Shown here: positions 16,791 to 25,243 of the stretch, in pieces
How positions within the stretch are numbered: the first letter of the stretch is position 1
How the letters are laid out: every line of letters starts with the position of its first letter
NCBI GenBank assembly: GCA_037444685.1
Contig: JBBILX010000003.1
Location: 248,001 to 312,000 of the forward strand
Source: UBA964 sp037444685
GTDB taxonomy: Bacteria > Pseudomonadota > Gammaproteobacteria > Steroidobacterales > Steroidobacteraceae
Direction: 5' to 3'
Length of the DNA: 64,000 nucleotides
Made by a program: the position numbers and the translations under genes
Notes under the pieces: generated by a model
The model's input: only the letters and a program-made list of their open reading frames with translations
Databases searched by the model: none
Told to the model about the DNA's origin: nothing

Positions 16791-17789
16791 TCAGTCCCGG
16801 TACAGGGCGACCGCGCGGCGCCCGCGCGCATCGCGCATCGCGCGGAACATCCCCTGACTGTTGAATTCCATCACGATATTGCCGCGCGCATCGACGGCGA
16901 TCAGGCCGCCCTCGCCGCCACCCATCTTGAGTTTCTCATGAATGACCTCGCGCGCGGCGCGAGCGAGACTCCAGCCGCGGTACTCGACCAGCTTGCAGAC
17001 GTCGTGCGCGACGACGTGACGTATGAAGTACTCGCCATGCCCAGTCGCCGAGACCGCGCAGCTCGAGTTGCTCGCATAGGTACCGGCACCGATGATCGGC
17101 GAGTCGCCGACGCGGCCCCAGCGCTTGTTCGTCATACCGCCCGTCGACGTTGCCGCGGCGAGGTTGCCCGCGGCATCGAGCGCCACGGCGCCTACCGTGC
17201 CGAGTCCGACGAGGTCGCTGCCGGTCGCGGTCAGGCCGGCACGCACGCGATCGAGTTCGGCGCGCCGCCTCGGTGTGATGAACCAGCCGTTTGGCACGAA
17301 CTCGAGACCCTGCTCGAGTGCGAACTCCTCGGCACCCTGTCCGGCGAGCATCACGTGCGGCGACTGCTCCATGATGCGGCGGGCCAGCAGCACGGGGTTG
17401 CGCACGTGGCGCGTGCCCGTGACGGCCCCGGCGCGCAGGTTCCGTCCATCCATGATCGAGGCGTCGTGCTCGACGCGACTGTCGGCAGTCAGCACGGCAC
17501 CGCGGCCGGCGTTGAACAGCGGGTCATCCTCGAGCAGACGTACGGCTTCGGTGACGGCCTCGACGCTCGAGCCGCCGCGCTCGAGCACCGCGAAGCCCGC
17601 TTCGAGGGCGGCCTCGAGCGACTTGCGGTACTCGAGGTCCTGCCCGGGCGCGAGCCGGCTACGGTCGATGCTGCCGGCGCCGCCGTGGATCGCGATCGCG
17701 TACATCCGTTCGTCTTGTGCGAGGGCTCCGTGCTGCAGCGTCAGACAGAGGCACAGCAGGGCGACACGCCATCCGTTGCCCGGGGACAT
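16791..17789 (-). CDS. Isoaspartyl peptidase / L-asparaginase, Ntn-hydrolase type (exported)
   Basis: 332 residues. A Sec signal peptide (MSPGNGWRVALLCLCLTLQHGALA) targets it to the periplasm. The mature protein begins YAIAIHGGAGSI and contains the autocleavage site with nucleophilic Thr in GLGTVGAVALDAAGN, followed by STGGMTNKRWGRVGDSPIIGAGTYA, which defines plant-type/IaaA asparaginases. The precursor would cleave itself before that Thr into alpha and beta subunits and hydrolyse beta-aspartyl dipeptides or asparagine. The start at 17789 has AGGAGG about 7 bases upstream; the longer open frame is not needed. Confidence 0.9.
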   Translation of the reverse strand: MSPGNGWRVALLCLCLTLQHGALAQDERMYAIAIHGGAGSIDRSRLAPGQDLEYRKSLEAALEAGFAVLERGGSSVEAVTEAVRLLEDDPLFNAGRGAVLTADSRVEHDASIMDGRNLRAGAVTGTRHVRNPVLLARRIMEQSPHVMLAGQGAEEFALEQGLEFVPNGWFITPRRRAELDRVRAGLTATGSDLVGLGTVGAVALDAAGNLAAATSTGGMTNKRWGRVGDSPIIGAGTYASNSSCAVSATGHGEYFIRHVVAHDVCKLVEYRGWSLARAAREVIHEKLKMGGGEGGLIAVDARGNIVMEFNSQGMFRAMRDARGRRAVALYRD

Positions 17790-17908
17790 CGAGGGCCTCC
17801 TGCCGCTATGATGGTCCGCTCGCGGAAGATAGCCCTGAGCGGCTGCCGGCGCCAAGTCCGCTCGGCGGCCCGGTGGGTTCTTGCGCTGCCGGCCCAGGGG
17901 GGGGACGC

Positions 17909-19351
17909 TTGAGTCATTCATCCGCCGATGCGCCGCGGCTCGTGTTCGACCGGCGCTTCCTCGCGGCCGCCGCGGTCGCCCTCGCCTGTGTTTTCGTGGT
18001 ACCGCCGCTGTTTCGCGGCGCGCTGATCGCGATCGCGATCGCTGGCGTCGTGCTCGCGCCGCTGCCGCTCGGCACGCGCGGCGTCGTGTTCGCGGTCATG
18101 ACGGGCCTCGCGACCGGCATCGCCTCGGTCAACCTGTTCGCGATCGGCATCTTCCAGGGTCCGATCACTCAGGAGTTCGGCTGGAGTCAGACGCAGTACT
18201 CGATCGTCACGCTGATCGGCACCATCGTCACCGTGGTCTCGTCGCTGTGGATCGGACGGCTGTTCGATCGCCAGGGCGTGCGGCGCTGGGCGCTCGTCTG
18301 CATCGTGCTGTTCGCGCTCGCGCTGGTCTCGCTGTACTGGCTGACGCCCAGCCTGCTGCACTTCTACGCCGTGTTCGCGCTGATCCCGCTGATCGGCGCC
18401 GGCACCTCTTCGGTGGCCTACTCGCGCGTCATCGCGAGCTGGTTCGATCGACGCCGCGGGCAGGCCTTCGGCGCCGCGCTGGCTGGGATCGGCATCGGCG
18501 GGGCCGTACTGTCGTCCGTCTCACAGTTCCTGATCGGTTCAGTGGGCTGGCGCGGTGCCTACGTCGGGCTCGGACTGCTGTCGCTGCTCGTGACGCTGCC
18601 GATCATCTTCTGGAAGCTGCGCGACTCGCCGGCCGAGGTCGGACTCGGGCGCGACGGCGAGCCGCTCGCGGCGCGGACGGCGACCCCGGGTCGCGGCGAG
18701 GCGCCGGACGCGGCAGCGACGCCGCTCATCGCGCCGATCGGCTACACGGCCGCCGAGACGCGCCGACTGCCGCGTTTCTGGGCGATGCTGTTCGCCTTCC
18801 TGCTGCTCGCCTTCGGTATCGGCGGCGTGATGATCCCACTCGTGCCGATCCTGCGCACGCACGGCGTGACGCCCGAGCAGGCGGCCGCGGTGCAGGGCGC
18901 GCTCGGTCTGGCGCTGATCGTCGGCAGGGCGTTCGCGGGATTCCTGATGGACCGGATCTTCGCGCCCTACGTCGCTGCCGCGATCCTCGTCTTCCCCGTG
19001 ATCGGCGTGACGCTGCTCGCCCTCGATGCGACCGGCGTCGCGGCGATCGTCGCCGCCGTCTGCCTCGGGCTGGCCGCCGGTGCCGAGCTCGACGTGATCG
19101 CCGTGCTGATCACGCGCTATTTCGGCACGCGCGCCTACGCGGAGAACTACGGCTGGCAGTACGCCGCCTGGACGCTCGGGTCCGGCACCGCGCCGATCCT
19201 CACCAATTTCGTCTTCGATCGGGTCGGCAGCCACACGCCGGTGCTGTGGGTGTACGTCGCTTTCTTCGTGGTCGCGGCGCTGCTCGTGCTGCGACTCGGT
19301 CCTTACCCGCAGCTGCCCGGCCCCGGCGGTCCGGCTACGCGCAATCCTTGA
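17909..19351 (+). CDS. MFS transporter, OFA/monocarboxylate-like
   Basis: About 480 residues with 12-14 hydrophobic segments. After two extra N-terminal helices comes a typical MFS half (GIFQGPITQEFGWSQTQYS, SLWIGRLFDRQGVRRW, AYSRVIASWFDRRRGQAFGAALAGIGIGGAV), then a central hydrophilic loop and a second half (GALGLALIVGRAFAGFLMDR). The RVIASWFDRRRGQA block resembles oxalate/formate and monocarboxylate transporters; substrate is unknown. The start is probably the TTG at 17909, preceded by an eight-G purine run; no ATG in the right place exists. It overlaps the 3' end of the convergent reductase gene by 17 bases. Confidence 0.8.
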   Translation: MSHSSADAPRLVFDRRFLAAAAVALACVFVVPPLFRGALIAIAIAGVVLAPLPLGTRGVVFAVMTGLATGIASVNLFAIGIFQGPITQEFGWSQTQYSIVTLIGTIVTVVSSLWIGRLFDRQGVRRWALVCIVLFALALVSLYWLTPSLLHFYAVFALIPLIGAGTSSVAYSRVIASWFDRRRGQAFGAALAGIGIGGAVLSSVSQFLIGSVGWRGAYVGLGLLSLLVTLPIIFWKLRDSPAEVGLGRDGEPLAARTATPGRGEAPDAAATPLIAPIGYTAAETRRLPRFWAMLFAFLLLAFGIGGVMIPLVPILRTHGVTPEQAAAVQGALGLALIVGRAFAGFLMDRIFAPYVAAAILVFPVIGVTLLALDATGVAAIVAAVCLGLAAGAELDVIAVLITRYFGTRAYAENYGWQYAAWTLGSGTAPILTNFVFDRVGSHTPVLWVYVAFFVVAALLVLRLGPYPQLPGPGGPATRNP

Positions 19352-20561
19352 GCGGAATCGACGCGTCGGCGAGTCGCGCGGGATCGGGCCGGAAGCGGGC
19401 CGCGATCAGCTTGCGCGCCGCGAGTTGATCGCGCGCATTGTTGACCGTATCGATCGCGATCAGCTCCCCGTCGCGAAGGTAGCAGGCCGAGAACGCGTGC
19501 GCGGCCGGATCACCCCGCAGCACGATGCGCTCATAGCCCTGCGACAGCCCGACGATCAGCAGCTTGTGGTGGTACTGGTCCGACCAGAACCACGGCACCC
19601 GGTCGTGAACCGTGGGTATGCCGAGGATGTTGAGCGCCGCGGTGTTGCCCTGCTCGAAGGCGTTGTCGACCGATTCGAGGCGGATCCGCGTGCCATAGCG
19701 TGGGCTCGGATGGAAGCTGCAGTCGCCGATCGCGTAGATGTCGGGGTCGGAGCTGCGGCAGTGCGTGTCGACGACGATGCCATTGCTGCATTCGAGTCCG
19801 GCCTCGCGCGCGAGCTGGTCTTCCGCCACGACGCCGATGCCGACCACGACGAAGTCAGCCGGGTACTCGCTGCCGTCTTCGCAGAGCACCGCGCGTACGT
19901 GTCCGGCGTCGGTGTCGTCGCCGAGGAATTCCTGCAGGCGCGTCTGCAGCACGATGTCGACACCGTGGCGGGCGTGCTCGGCCTCGTAGTAGCGCGACAC
20001 GGGTTCGCAAACGACGCGGCCCATCACACGGTCCGCCATCTCGAGTATGGTCACCTCGACGCCGAGTTCGCGGCACGTGGCGGCGACCTCGAGGCCGATG
20101 TACCCGCCGCCGATCACGACCGCCCGGCGGCCCGGCCGCGCCGCCTCGCGCAGCCGGTCGGCATCGGCGAGCGTCTTGAGGTAGTGAATGCCGTCGAGGT
20201 CGCTGCCCGGCACGGAGACACGACGCGCGCGGCTGCCGGTGGCGAGCACCAGCGTGTCCCATGCGATCACCGACCCGTCGTCGAGCCGCAGCTCGTGGCG
20301 ATCCCGGTCGATGGCCGTCGCCTGGCGACCGAGACGCAGCTCGATATGATGTTCGGCGTAGAACGCCGCGTGACGGATCAGCAGCCGATCGCGCTCGAGG
20401 CTGCCGGCAAAGTACTTCTTCGAGAGCGGCGGCCGTTGATAGGGCAGGTGGGGCTCGTCCCCGACCAGCGTGATCGGGCCGTCATGGCCGCGGCGCCGCA
20501 GGGTCTCGATGGTTTGCGCCGCGGCCTGCCCGGCGCCGACGATGACGATGCGGCGGCTCAT
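19335..20561 (-). CDS. NAD(P)/FAD-dependent ferredoxin or rubredoxin reductase (BphA4-like)
   Basis: 408 residues. It begins SRRIVIVGAGQAAAQTIETLRRRG (FAD-binding), with LPYQRPPLSKKYFAG typical of ferredoxin reductases of aromatic dioxygenases and P450 systems. NAD binding is at AVVIGGGYIGLEVAATCRELG and the second FAD motif at DIYAIGDCSFHPSPRYG. It would pass electrons from NAD(P)H to a [2Fe-2S] ferredoxin or rubredoxin, but no oxygenase partner is adjacent; the [2Fe-2S] protein at 21205 is divergent and of a different (thioredoxin-like) type. The upstream frame extension is non-homologous, so ATG 20561 is used. Confidence 0.88.
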   Translation of the reverse strand: MSRRIVIVGAGQAAAQTIETLRRRGHDGPITLVGDEPHLPYQRPPLSKKYFAGSLERDRLLIRHAAFYAEHHIELRLGRQATAIDRDRHELRLDDGSVIAWDTLVLATGSRARRVSVPGSDLDGIHYLKTLADADRLREAARPGRRAVVIGGGYIGLEVAATCRELGVEVTILEMADRVMGRVVCEPVSRYYEAEHARHGVDIVLQTRLQEFLGDDTDAGHVRAVLCEDGSEYPADFVVVGIGVVAEDQLAREAGLECSNGIVVDTHCRSSDPDIYAIGDCSFHPSPRYGTRIRLESVDNAFEQGNTAALNILGIPTVHDRVPWFWSDQYHHKLLIVGLSQGYERIVLRGDPAAHAFSACYLRDGELIAIDTVNNARDQLAARKLIAARFRPDPARLADASIPLKDCA

Positions 20562-20616
20562 GCGGCATAGAATACGTGGGGTGGCCGCACCACGCACGAG
20601 CGGAGCTTGCGGCGAC

Positions 20617-20633
20617 TGCGCCATAATGGTGCG
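20617..20633 (+). promoter_or_regulatory. Putative NtrC binding site
   Basis: TGCGCCATAATGGTGCG is a near-perfect palindrome matching the NtrC enhancer pattern GCACC-N5-GGTGC, with G for A in one half (GCGCC/GGTGC). It lies about 60 bases upstream of the sigma54 -24 element of the P-II gene, a usual enhancer distance. An isolated half-site (GCACC) is seen near 20587. Direct sequence reading; binding is inferred. Confidence 0.65.
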
Positions 20634-20693
20634 GCTGCCGTCGCGTTCGTCCTCGCCGCGGCCCCGCCGGGCGGTCCGCACGTCGCGCGCGCG

Positions 20694-20710
20694 CTGGCAC
20701 GAAAGGTGCT
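20694..20710 (+). promoter_or_regulatory. Putative sigma54 (RpoN) promoter of the P-II gene
   Basis: CTGGCACGAAAGGTGCT matches the sigma54 consensus YTGGCACG-N4-TTGCW with one mismatch. The invariant GG (20696-20697) and GC (20708-20709) are 12 bases apart as required. Transcription would start near 20721, giving an untranslated leader of about 60 bases. Combined with the NtrC-like site upstream, it predicts induction under nitrogen limitation. Confidence 0.7.
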
Positions 20711-20782
20711 GTTGCACTGGGCGACCGGGGATGCCACCCCGGTCCTGCGACGTGGTGATTCGAAGATGGGAGCAACAACGAC

Positions 20783-21121
20783 ATGAAACTGGTCACCGCA
20801 ATCATCAAGCCCTTCAAGCTCGACGACGTTCGGGCGGCCCTGTCCGAGATCGGCGTGTCGGGCATGACCGTCACCGAGGTCAAGGGCTTCGGCCGTCAGC
20901 GTGGCCATACCGAGCTCTATCGTGGCGCCGAGTACGTCGTCGACTTCGTGCCGAAGACACGCATCGAGGTGGCCGTGCGCAGCGATCTCGTCGATCAGGT
21001 CGTCGAGGCGATCGTCAAGGCGGCCAAGACCGGCAAGGTCGGCGATGGCAAGATCTTCATCACGGGCATCGAGCGCGTCATCCGGATCCGCACGGGCGAG
21101 ACGGACGAGTCGGCGCTCTAA
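20783..21121 (+). CDS. glnK: Nitrogen regulatory protein P-II (GlnK/GlnB family)
   Basis: 112 residues, the exact family length. This trimeric cytoplasmic sensor binds ATP/ADP and 2-oxoglutarate and controls AmtB, GlnE and NtrB. The T-loop is intact with the uridylylation site Tyr51 in ELYRGAEYVVDF, and both signatures are present (KGFGRQRGHTELY and the C-loop TGKVGDGKIFITGIERVIRIRTGE). Sequence alone does not separate GlnB from GlnK; the NtrC-like site and sigma54 promoter upstream favour a nitrogen-inducible GlnK role. However, amtB is not next to it, which is unusual for glnK. A purine-rich GGGAG precedes the ATG. Confidence 0.95.
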   Translation: MKLVTAIIKPFKLDDVRAALSEIGVSGMTVTEVKGFGRQRGHTELYRGAEYVVDFVPKTRIEVAVRSDLVDQVVEAIVKAAKTGKVGDGKIFITGIERVIRIRTGETDESAL

Positions 21122-21204
21122 GGGAAGCTCTGCGTCGGCGGCTCGACCGCAGCGGTGCCCGCGGCCGTTGCCGCCGAGGCGGCGCTCGGTTACGTTGCCG
21201 CATC

Positions 21205-21567
21205 ATGCAAGATGCCGCCGTCACTGCCGCCGCCAAGCTGCACCTCGAGTCGGCAACGCGCCACATCCTGCTCTGCACGGGCGGCAAGTGTGCGCCGGAG
21301 GCCGCGCACTGCGCCTCCTGGGAGTTCCTCAAGCAGCGTCTGCGTGAACTCGGCCGCGTCGATCGTCCGGCGCCGGTGTTGCGCACCCGGGCGGACTGCC
21401 TGCGGATCTGTGTCGCCGGCCCGATCGCGGTGGTCTATCCGGAGGGGATCTGGTACCGCGACTGCACGCCCGAGAATCTAGAGCTCATCATCCAGGAACA
21501 CGTGATCGGCGGCCGGCCCGTCGAGGCGTTGCGCATCGCCACGGCACGCCTGGCGGGCGCTGGCTGA
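21205..21567 (+). CDS. Thioredoxin-like [2Fe-2S] ferredoxin domain protein
   Basis: 120 residues. Four Cys ligands are visible in the pattern typical of thioredoxin-fold ferredoxins: HILLCTGGKC (first cluster ligands, followed by a further Cys in EAAHC) and ADCLRICVAGPIAVVYPEGIWY (second pair). The family carries one [2Fe-2S] cluster and occurs alone or at the end of hydrogenase and formate dehydrogenase subunits. Here it stands alone between P-II and a quinone reductase, 16 bases upstream of the latter. Its electron partner is unknown. ATG 21205 gives the normal short N-terminus. Confidence 0.85.
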   Translation: MQDAAVTAAAKLHLESATRHILLCTGGKCAPEAAHCASWEFLKQRLRELGRVDRPAPVLRTRADCLRICVAGPIAVVYPEGIWYRDCTPENLELIIQEHVIGGRPVEALRIATARLAGAG

Positions 21568-21582
21568 CTCCGGAGGGTCTCC

Positions 21583-22557
21583 GTGCCCAAAGCCATCCGT
21601 CTGCATGCCACTGGCGGTCCCGAGCAGCTCGCGCTCGAGGAATTCGATCCGGGCCCACCCCCACGCGGCGAGGTCCAGGTGCGGCACACGGCGATCGGGC
21701 TGAACTACATCGACGTGTACGACCGCACCGGCCTCTATCCGATGCCTTTGCCAAGCGGGATTGGTCGCGAAGCGGCCGGCATCGTGACCCGTCTCGGTCC
21801 CGGCGTGCGTGGCCTACGGGTCGGTGATCGCGTCGCCTACGTGCACTCGCAGCCAGGGACTTACAGCGAGTTGCGCAACGTTCCGGCGCGAGTGCTCGTG
21901 CGTATCCCGCGCGGGATAGACGACGAGCAGGCCGCCGCACTCATGCTCAAGGGCCTGACGGCCCACTACCTGCTGCGTCGTACCTACCGTGTCCGCAGGG
22001 GCGAGTGGATCCTCGTGCATGCCGCGGCGGGCGGGGTCGGCTTGCTGCTGACGCAGTGGGCCCGCTCACTCGGCGCCAGGGTCATCGGCGTGGTCGGCAG
22101 CGATTCGAAGGTCGCGCTCGCCCGCCGGCACGGCTGCCACCACGTGCTCGTCACGGGACGCGACGATCTCGTCGCGCGCGTGCGCGAGCTGACCCGCGGC
22201 GCCGGCGTGCACGTCGTTTACGACTCGGTCGGCAAGGACACCTTCATGGATTCGCTCGATTGCCTGCGGCCGCTCGGCATGATGGTGACCTACGGCAATG
22301 CCTCGGGCCCACCGCCGGCCATCTCGCCGCTCGAGCTCTCCAAGCGCGGCTCGCTGTTCCTGACGCGACCCTCGCTGTTCGCCTACATCGCCGAGCGGCG
22401 CGATCTCGAGGCCGCCGCGAAGGAGCTGTTCGCGGCAGTCCGAACCGGCCGGATCCGCGTGCGGATCGGTCAGCGGTATCCTCTCTCGCGGGCCGCCGAT
22501 GCCCACCGCGACCTCGAGGCGCGGCGCACGACAGGCTCGACGGTGCTGCTGCCCTGA
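21583..22557 (+). CDS. qor: NADPH:quinone reductase (Qor-type, zinc-independent MDR)
   Basis: 324 residues, the size of E. coli Qor. It reduces quinones by NADPH in the cytoplasm. Hallmarks are GLNYIDVYDRTGLYPMPLPSGIGREAAGIV, the MDR cofactor motif VHAAAGGVGLLLTQWARSLGARVIGVVGS and YDSVGKDTFMDSLDCLRPLGMMVTYGNASG. No Zn-binding Cys are present, as expected for this branch. A GGAGGG lies just before the GTG-containing leader; the start used is GTG 21583. It follows the [2Fe-2S] gene by 15 bases and is probably cotranscribed. Confidence 0.93.
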   Translation: MPKAIRLHATGGPEQLALEEFDPGPPPRGEVQVRHTAIGLNYIDVYDRTGLYPMPLPSGIGREAAGIVTRLGPGVRGLRVGDRVAYVHSQPGTYSELRNVPARVLVRIPRGIDDEQAAALMLKGLTAHYLLRRTYRVRRGEWILVHAAAGGVGLLLTQWARSLGARVIGVVGSDSKVALARRHGCHHVLVTGRDDLVARVRELTRGAGVHVVYDSVGKDTFMDSLDCLRPLGMMVTYGNASGPPPAISPLELSKRGSLFLTRPSLFAYIAERRDLEAAAKELFAAVRTGRIRVRIGQRYPLSRAADAHRDLEARRTTGSTVLLP

Positions 22558-22573
22558 TCGTTGCGAGCGGCGA

Positions 22574-23701
22574 TCAGTCGAAGGTGACGACCTGGCGCAC
22601 CGTGGCGCCGCCGGCCAGCCGGTCGAAGCCGGCGTTGATGTCGTCGAGACGCAGCTTCTCGGACAGCAGCCGGTTCACCGGCAGCCGTCCCTGCAGGTAC
22701 CAGTCGATGTAGCGCGGGATGTCGCGCGACGGAACGCAACTGCCGAGATAGCTGCCCTTCACGGTGCGTTCCTCGGCGACCAGCGTCACGATCGACAGCG
22801 GCAGCATGTGCTGCGGGTGAGGCAGGCCGGCGGTGACCGTCGTGCCGCCGCGCCGAGTGATGCGCAGCGCGAGGTCCATCGCGCGCGGCGAGCCGGCCAT
22901 CTCGAAGGCGTACTCGACGCCGCCGCGCGTCAGTTCGCGCACGTGTTCGATCGCGTCGGGCGCCGCGGCGTTGACCGTGTGCGTCGCGCCGAGTTCGCGC
23001 GCGAGCGCGAGCTTGGTCTCCGAGAGATCGACGGCGATCAGCGCGCGCGCCGACTGCAGGCGCGCACCGAGCAGGGCCGAGAGCCCGACGCCGCCGAGGC
23101 CGATGATGGCCACGCTGCGCTCGCGCGGCAGCTGTGCGGTGTTGATGACCGCACCCGTGCCGGTGATGACCGCGCAGCCGAACACGGCAGCTTGGTCGAA
23201 GCCCAGCGACCGATCGACCCGGACCAGTGATTCGCGCGCGACGGTGGCGAACTCGGCGAATGCCGAGACGCCGAGATGATGATGCAGTTCGACCGGTCCG
23301 CGATGCAGCCGCCGCGCGCCGGAGCGCAGCGTGCCGGCGGTATTGCTCGCGGCGCCGGGTTCGCAGAGCGCGGGCCGCCCGGTGCTGCAGGGTTCGCAGC
23401 GCCCGCAGCTTGGCACGAAGGCGGTCACGACGTGATCGCCCACCGCGAGGTCGGTGACGCCCGCGCCGAGTTCCTCGACGACGCCCGCGGCTTCGTGGCC
23501 GAGCACCATCGGCAGCGGCCGGGGCCGGTTGCCGTCGATGACGGAGAGGTCGGAGTGGCAGAGCCCGGCGGCACGAATGCGTATCAGGACCTCGCCGGGT
23601 CCAGGCGGATCGAGGTCGACTTCGGCGACCTCGAGCGGCTTCGTGCGCTCGTAGGGAGTGTCTGCGCCGGAGCGCACGAGGATGGCGGCACGGGTACGCA
23701 T
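22574..23701 (-). CDS. Zinc-dependent alcohol dehydrogenase (class III-like)
   Basis: About 375 residues. The catalytic zinc ligands are in AAGLCHSD and LGHEAAG, and the structural zinc site in CGRCEPCSTGRPALC. NAD binding is at SVAIIGLGGVGLSALLGARLQSARALIAVD. The sequence is closest in pattern to S-(hydroxymethyl)glutathione / aryl-alcohol dehydrogenases; glutathione-dependent formaldehyde oxidation is possible but not shown. Start at 23701 (ATG) or 23710 (ATG, three codons longer) cannot be separated; neither has a clear ribosome-binding site. It is convergent with qor and divergent from the thioesterase gene. Confidence 0.87.
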   Translation of the reverse strand: MRTRAAILVRSGADTPYERTKPLEVAEVDLDPPGPGEVLIRIRAAGLCHSDLSVIDGNRPRPLPMVLGHEAAGVVEELGAGVTDLAVGDHVVTAFVPSCGRCEPCSTGRPALCEPGAASNTAGTLRSGARRLHRGPVELHHHLGVSAFAEFATVARESLVRVDRSLGFDQAAVFGCAVITGTGAVINTAQLPRERSVAIIGLGGVGLSALLGARLQSARALIAVDLSETKLALARELGATHTVNAAAPDAIEHVRELTRGGVEYAFEMAGSPRAMDLALRITRRGGTTVTAGLPHPQHMLPLSIVTLVAEERTVKGSYLGSCVPSRDIPRYIDWYLQGRLPVNRLLSEKLRLDDINAGFDRLAGGATVRQVVTFD

Positions 23702-23810
23702 GGGCGGCATTGTCGCTGACGCGCGGCCGCCGATCCTGACAAAATGCACCGATGTTCACGCTTCGCCCACGAGAGCGGTCCAGGGCCGCATGTCCCGCGG
23801 AGGATCGCCG

Positions 23811-24266
23811 ATGAGCGTCCGCGAGCCGCTGCCGACGCGCGCCGACTATCGTGTGTTCCGCGGCATGGCGACGCGCTGGATGGACAACGATGTCTACGGC
23901 CACGTCAACAACGTCGTCTTCTACTCGTACTTCGACACGGCCGTGAATGCCTACCTGATCGAGGCCACGGGCGTCGACATCCGCACGCTGCCGCAGATCG
24001 GCGTCGTCGTCGAGACCGGCTGCCGCTACTTCAGCTCGATTTCCTTCCCCGACGCCCTCGAGGTCGGCATCGCCGTCGAGCGGCTCGGCAGCAGCAGCGT
24101 CGTCTATCGGATCGGTATCTTCGTCGTGGGCTCCGCAGCACCGGCCGCGGCGGGGCGCTTCGTGCACGTCTATGTCGATGCGGCGACGCGCCGACCGGTT
24201 CCCGTGCCGCCCCTGATCCGGCAGGCCGTGCAGCCGCTGCTCGCCGCGGCGGCGGCGGATTCCTGA
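23811..24266 (+). CDS. Acyl-CoA thioesterase, 4HBT hotdog family
   Basis: 151 residues. The hotdog signature TRWMDNDVYGHVNNVVFYSYFDTAVNAYL contains the Asp typical of 4-hydroxybenzoyl-CoA thioesterase-like enzymes, which hydrolyse acyl-CoA thioesters. The central CRYFSSISFPDALEVGIAVERLGSSSV block fits as well. Substrate chain length is unknown. GGAGG about 7 bases before ATG 23811 supports this start. The stop is 8 bases from the TTG start of the ATP-grasp gene, so the two are coupled. Confidence 0.9.
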   Translation: MSVREPLPTRADYRVFRGMATRWMDNDVYGHVNNVVFYSYFDTAVNAYLIEATGVDIRTLPQIGVVVETGCRYFSSISFPDALEVGIAVERLGSSSVVYRIGIFVVGSAAPAAAGRFVHVYVDAATRRPVPVPPLIRQAVQPLLAAAAADS

Positions 24267-24274
24267 GCCCGATC

Positions 24275-25135
24275 TTGGAGCTGCGCATCGCGACCTGTCG
24301 GCCGCTCCCCGAGCCCGACGTCGACGAGGAGCTGCTGCTCGCCGCGCTCGCCGAGCGCGGCGTCCCGGCGCGCATGGCCGCGTGGAACGACCCGGAGGAG
24401 GACTGGGACGCGCCGGGCGCGACGCTGCTGCGCTCGACCTGGGACTACATCCACGCGCCCGAGGCCTTCAGCCGCTGGATCGGGCGCGTGGCGGCGGCGG
24501 GCGCGCTCTGGAACCCTGCCGAAGTCGTGCTCGGCAACCTGCACAAGCGCTACCTGCTCGCACTCGCGGCGCGCGGCGTGCCCGTCGTGCCGACCGAACT
24601 GCTCGAGCGTGGCGCGATCGGCACACTCGCGGAGCTATGCGCGCGGCGCGGCTGGCAGGACGTGGTCGTCAAACCGGCGGTCGGCGCGGGATCGTTCGCG
24701 ACCTACCGGATCAGTGCCGACGAGCGTGACCAGGGCGAGCGCGTGCTGGCCCAGCTCGCGGCGGACCGCGACGTGCTCGTGCAGCCGTATCAGGCCAGCG
24801 TCGAGCACCATGGCGAGCGTGCGCTGGTCTGGATCGATGGCAAGCTGACCCACGCCATTCGTAAGGCGCCGCGCTTCGCGCACGGGGTCGAGCAGGTATC
24901 CGACGCCGTGCCAGTCTGTGCCGATGAGAAGGCCGTCGCCGAGCGGGCGCTCGGGTCCTGGAGCGGCGACCTGCTCTATGCGCGAGTCGACGTTGCGCCC
25001 GATGCGGACGGGTCGCCACAAGTGATGGAAGTGGAACTCATTGAACCGTCGCTGTTCCTGCGCCAATCCACCGAGGCTCTGCGCCGATTCGCCGATGCGA
25101 TTGCCAAACGTTGGCGGCTATTGGCTCTTTCATGA
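24275..25135 (+). CDS. ATP-grasp domain ligase (DcsG/RimK-like)
   Basis: About 286 residues. The N-terminal lobe contains LLRSTWDYIHAPEAFSRWI and WNPAEVVLGNLHKRYLLALAARGVPVVPTELL, and the ATP-grasp core follows with VVVKPAVGAGSFATYRI, LVQPYQASVEHHGERALVWIDG and Mg-binding ARVDVAPDADGSPQVMEVELIEPSLF. This is the pattern of the cycloserine-ligase-like ATP-grasp family, enzymes joining a carboxylate and an amine or thiol through an acyl phosphate. The substrate is unknown. No ATG lies near the expected start; TTG 24275 is most likely, with CTG 24263 overlapping the upstream stop as an alternative. Confidence 0.82.
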   Translation: MELRIATCRPLPEPDVDEELLLAALAERGVPARMAAWNDPEEDWDAPGATLLRSTWDYIHAPEAFSRWIGRVAAAGALWNPAEVVLGNLHKRYLLALAARGVPVVPTELLERGAIGTLAELCARRGWQDVVVKPAVGAGSFATYRISADERDQGERVLAQLAADRDVLVQPYQASVEHHGERALVWIDGKLTHAIRKAPRFAHGVEQVSDAVPVCADEKAVAERALGSWSGDLLYARVDVAPDADGSPQVMEVELIEPSLFLRQSTEALRRFADAIAKRWRLLALS

Positions 25136-25171
25136 AACAATAAATCAAGAAGATCGATAATTAGGCTTTTA

Positions 25172-25177
25172 TATAAT
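25172..25177 (+). promoter_or_regulatory. Putative -10 element (TATAAT)
   Basis: A perfect TATAAT in an AT-rich stretch, 66 bases upstream of the PhnD-like start codon. No good -35 hexamer is seen at 16-18 bases spacing (GAAGAT at 25149-25154), so an activator or a weak -35 is possible. A Fur-like box begins 13 bases downstream, overlapping the expected transcript start. Confidence 0.4.
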
Positions 25178-25179
25178 CC

Positions 25180-25207
25180 AATCTCGTATTTGAGATTCAT
25201 TCTCATT
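25180..25207 (+). promoter_or_regulatory. Putative Fur box before the PhnD-like ABC transporter
   Basis: TGAGATT-C-ATTCTCA (25191-25205) is a 7-1-7 palindrome with one mismatched pair, close to the proteobacterial Fur pattern TGAGAATNATTCTCA. An overlapping inverted pair AATCTC/GAGATT at 25180-25197 extends the array of GAGAWT repeats. It lies between a TATAAT and the first gene of the transporter, where a repressor would block initiation. Palindrome is seen directly; Fur binding is inferred. Confidence 0.55.
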
Positions 25208-25243
25208 TTAATGTAGAGTCTCGGCGTCGCAGCCTGTTACGGA

